A stretch of DNA of 27,005 nt from Mesostigma viride (taxonomy: Eukaryota; Streptophyta; Mesostigmatophyceae; Mesostigmatales; Mesostigmataceae): assembly GCA_009746045.1 (NCBI GenBank), contig RPFO01000712.1, forward strand, positions 1-27,005, given 5' to 3'. A program made the translations under genes and the position numbers. Shown one piece after another: positions 25,487 to 27,005 of the stretch; position 1 is the first letter of the stretch, and each line of letters starts with the position of its first letter. A model generated the notes under the pieces. The model saw nothing but the letters and a program-made list of their open reading frames with translations. It made no database searches and was not told the DNA's origin.

Positions 25487-26356
25487 GGGATTGATGCGGT
25501 TATGTTGATCAAGTTTAATTAATTAATCAAAATAGAGCAGGTTGTGTTGTCCCAATAATTTTGGTAGTTATATCCACTCAAACTGTAGCCCCATCCCCTT
25601 TCCATACCCGTGACGCAGTCTAGGTGACATTCATTCATACATTACGTGTAGTACGTGTATGGACATTCATTACTTCATACACTAATTAATTACTTGCTTA
25701 CTTATTCATTAATCAATACACTCACTTAATCAATTAGTCATACCTCATGCTTCATTATCCACTCAGTTTCTAGTGACAGGGTTGCAGGTACCACGGCCCG
25801 AATCACTATGCTTACCAAATTTGGTAACATGGGGAGCCCACACCGACTGTAGGGCGGTAAGGCCAAATATGGAGGGATAAGAACATGGAGAGCTGTATAA
25901 CCTAGATCATTAGCTAGCACATGGAACACTACTACCTACAATACACATGACATGAAGCCACCATAGTTAACATGCCTGGGCAACGTGATCGACATAAAGG
26001 CTGGTGTTTGGTCAGTTAGCTCTTCAGTTTATAGCTCCAAGCTCCACCACTTGCTGGACTCTCACGGATTTGTAGCAGTGTCGGCCCGCATGCCTAGTCA
26101 ACGCCGGCATGAATAATCAGGACTGGGACCTCGGATGATGGCCAATGCTGAGATGTCCGCTGTCTGTGTCCACACAATCAGACATGCAAGGAGGGCAAAA
26201 AATCAACCTAGAAATGACCAACACGCGTATGCACACACACACACACACACATGCACGCATACAAAGGAATGTCAAGCTATGGGCGAAACATGCTTCTTTC
26301 TTTTTGCCTATTCTGTTAACTTGCATGCAAATGTACACGCAAAAACAAAACTTGGG
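25487..26356. other. intergenic DNA, no gene seen
   Basis: AT-rich, with many ATTAATTA/CATTCATT steps at 25620-25740 and a (CA)n run of about 19 bp at 26232-26250. GTGACGCAGTCTAGGTGA at 25610 resembles GTGACGCAATCTAAGTGA at 15073, left of the transposon, so a dispersed repeat passes through. No coding frame is convincing. Confidence 0.6.
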
Positions 26357-26359
26357 TGA

Positions 26360-27005
26360 GAGGGAGGAAGGGAGGGAGGGAGGGAGGGAGGGAGGGAGGG
26401 AGGGAGGGAGGGAGGGAGGGAGGGAGGGAGGGAGGGAGGGAGGGAGGGAGGGAGGGAGGGAGGGAGGGAGGGGGAGGGGGAGGGAGGGAGGGGAGGGAGG
26501 GAGGGAGGGAGGGAGGGAGGAGGGAGGGAGGGAGGAGGGAGGAGGGAGGGAGGGAGGGAGGGAGGGAGGGAGGGGAGGGAGGGAGGGAGGGAGGGAGGGA
26601 GGGAGGGAGGGAGGGAGGGAGGGAGGGAGGGAGGGAGGGAGGGGAGGAGGGAGGGAGGGAGGGAGGGAGGGAGGGAGGGAGGGAGGGAGGGAGGGAGGGG
26701 GGGAGGGAGGGAGGGAGGGAGAGGGAGGGAGGAGGAGGGGAGGGAGGGAGGAGGAGGAGGGAGGGAGGGAGGGAGGGGAGGAGGGAGGGAGGGAGGGAGG
26801 GAGGAGGGGAGGGAGGGAGGGAGGGAGGAGGGAGGGAGGGAGGGAGGGAGGGAGGGAGGAGGGAGGGGGGGAGGGAGGGGAGGGAGGGGAGGGAGGGAGG
26901 GAGGAGGGAGGGGAGGGAGGGGGGGGGGGGAGGGGTGGAGGGGGGGAGGGAGGGAGGGGAGGAGGGGAGGGGAGGAGGAGGGGGAGGGAGGAGGGGAGGA
27001 GGGAG
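26360..27005. repeat. (AGGG)n polypurine tract, at least 645 bp
   Basis: Almost uninterrupted GGGA/AGGG repeats with occasional GGAGG and longer G runs, continuing past the window end. The G-rich strand has dense potential for G-quadruplexes and the tract for triplex DNA. The last 200 bp are less regular. Assembly length here is unreliable. Confidence 0.95.

Overview
The window reads as nuclear DNA of a eukaryote with spliceosomal introns. The mix of an intron-rich gene, satellite-like repeats, LINE-type retroposons with AATT-type tails and a large DNA transposon would fit a repeat-rich streptophyte alga such as Chara. That assignment is an impression from sequence style, not a database result.

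Left third (1-11037, + strand). A 30-bp minisatellite (1-1050) and a 57-bp tandem array (1091-1600) precede a very large multi-exon gene, of which I can place 12 exons (1740-11037, about 2,500 codons). All 11 introns have GT/AG ends and reading phases that join correctly. The protein runs from a Ser/Pro/Lys-rich repeat region and a charged coiled coil, through a helical domain of unknown type, acidic and basic linkers, a segment with a ParB-like VVDGNH motif and a possible degenerate DNA-methylase-like segment, to a basic C-terminus. One nonsense codon and about six frameshifts, several in homopolymers or simple repeats, mean it is a decaying copy or carries assembly errors. Most introns carry a 22-bp near-palindrome built around CTGCAG, the same unit that is tandemly amplified at 1091-1600. 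Two more copies lie in coding sequence.

Middle (11038-15161). This is mainly non-coding DNA with scattered palindromes and a retroposon-like 3' end.

Right-middle (15165-22732). I interpret this as one DNA transposon of about 7.6 kb. It has 32-bp terminal inverted repeats, a possible 3-bp ATT target duplication, and subterminal arrays of an octamer (GTGACACC on the left, GGTGTCAC on the right). Inside is a protein with a DUF7869-like, RNase-H-like transposase core (20424-21551). A short two-exon gene on the minus strand (16063-16776) has a foldback element in its intron. A palindrome-rich non-coding region lies between it and plus-strand coding fragments.

Right end (22781-27005). There are nested retroposons. 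A 5'-truncated minus-strand LINE tail with a 13-bp target duplication was split by a 1.97-kb element that encodes only an L1-type ORF1 protein. That inner element has its own 10-bp target duplication and the same kind of 3' terminus. A third tail copy lies at 25310-25486. The window ends in about 645 bp of AGGG-type polypurine repeat.
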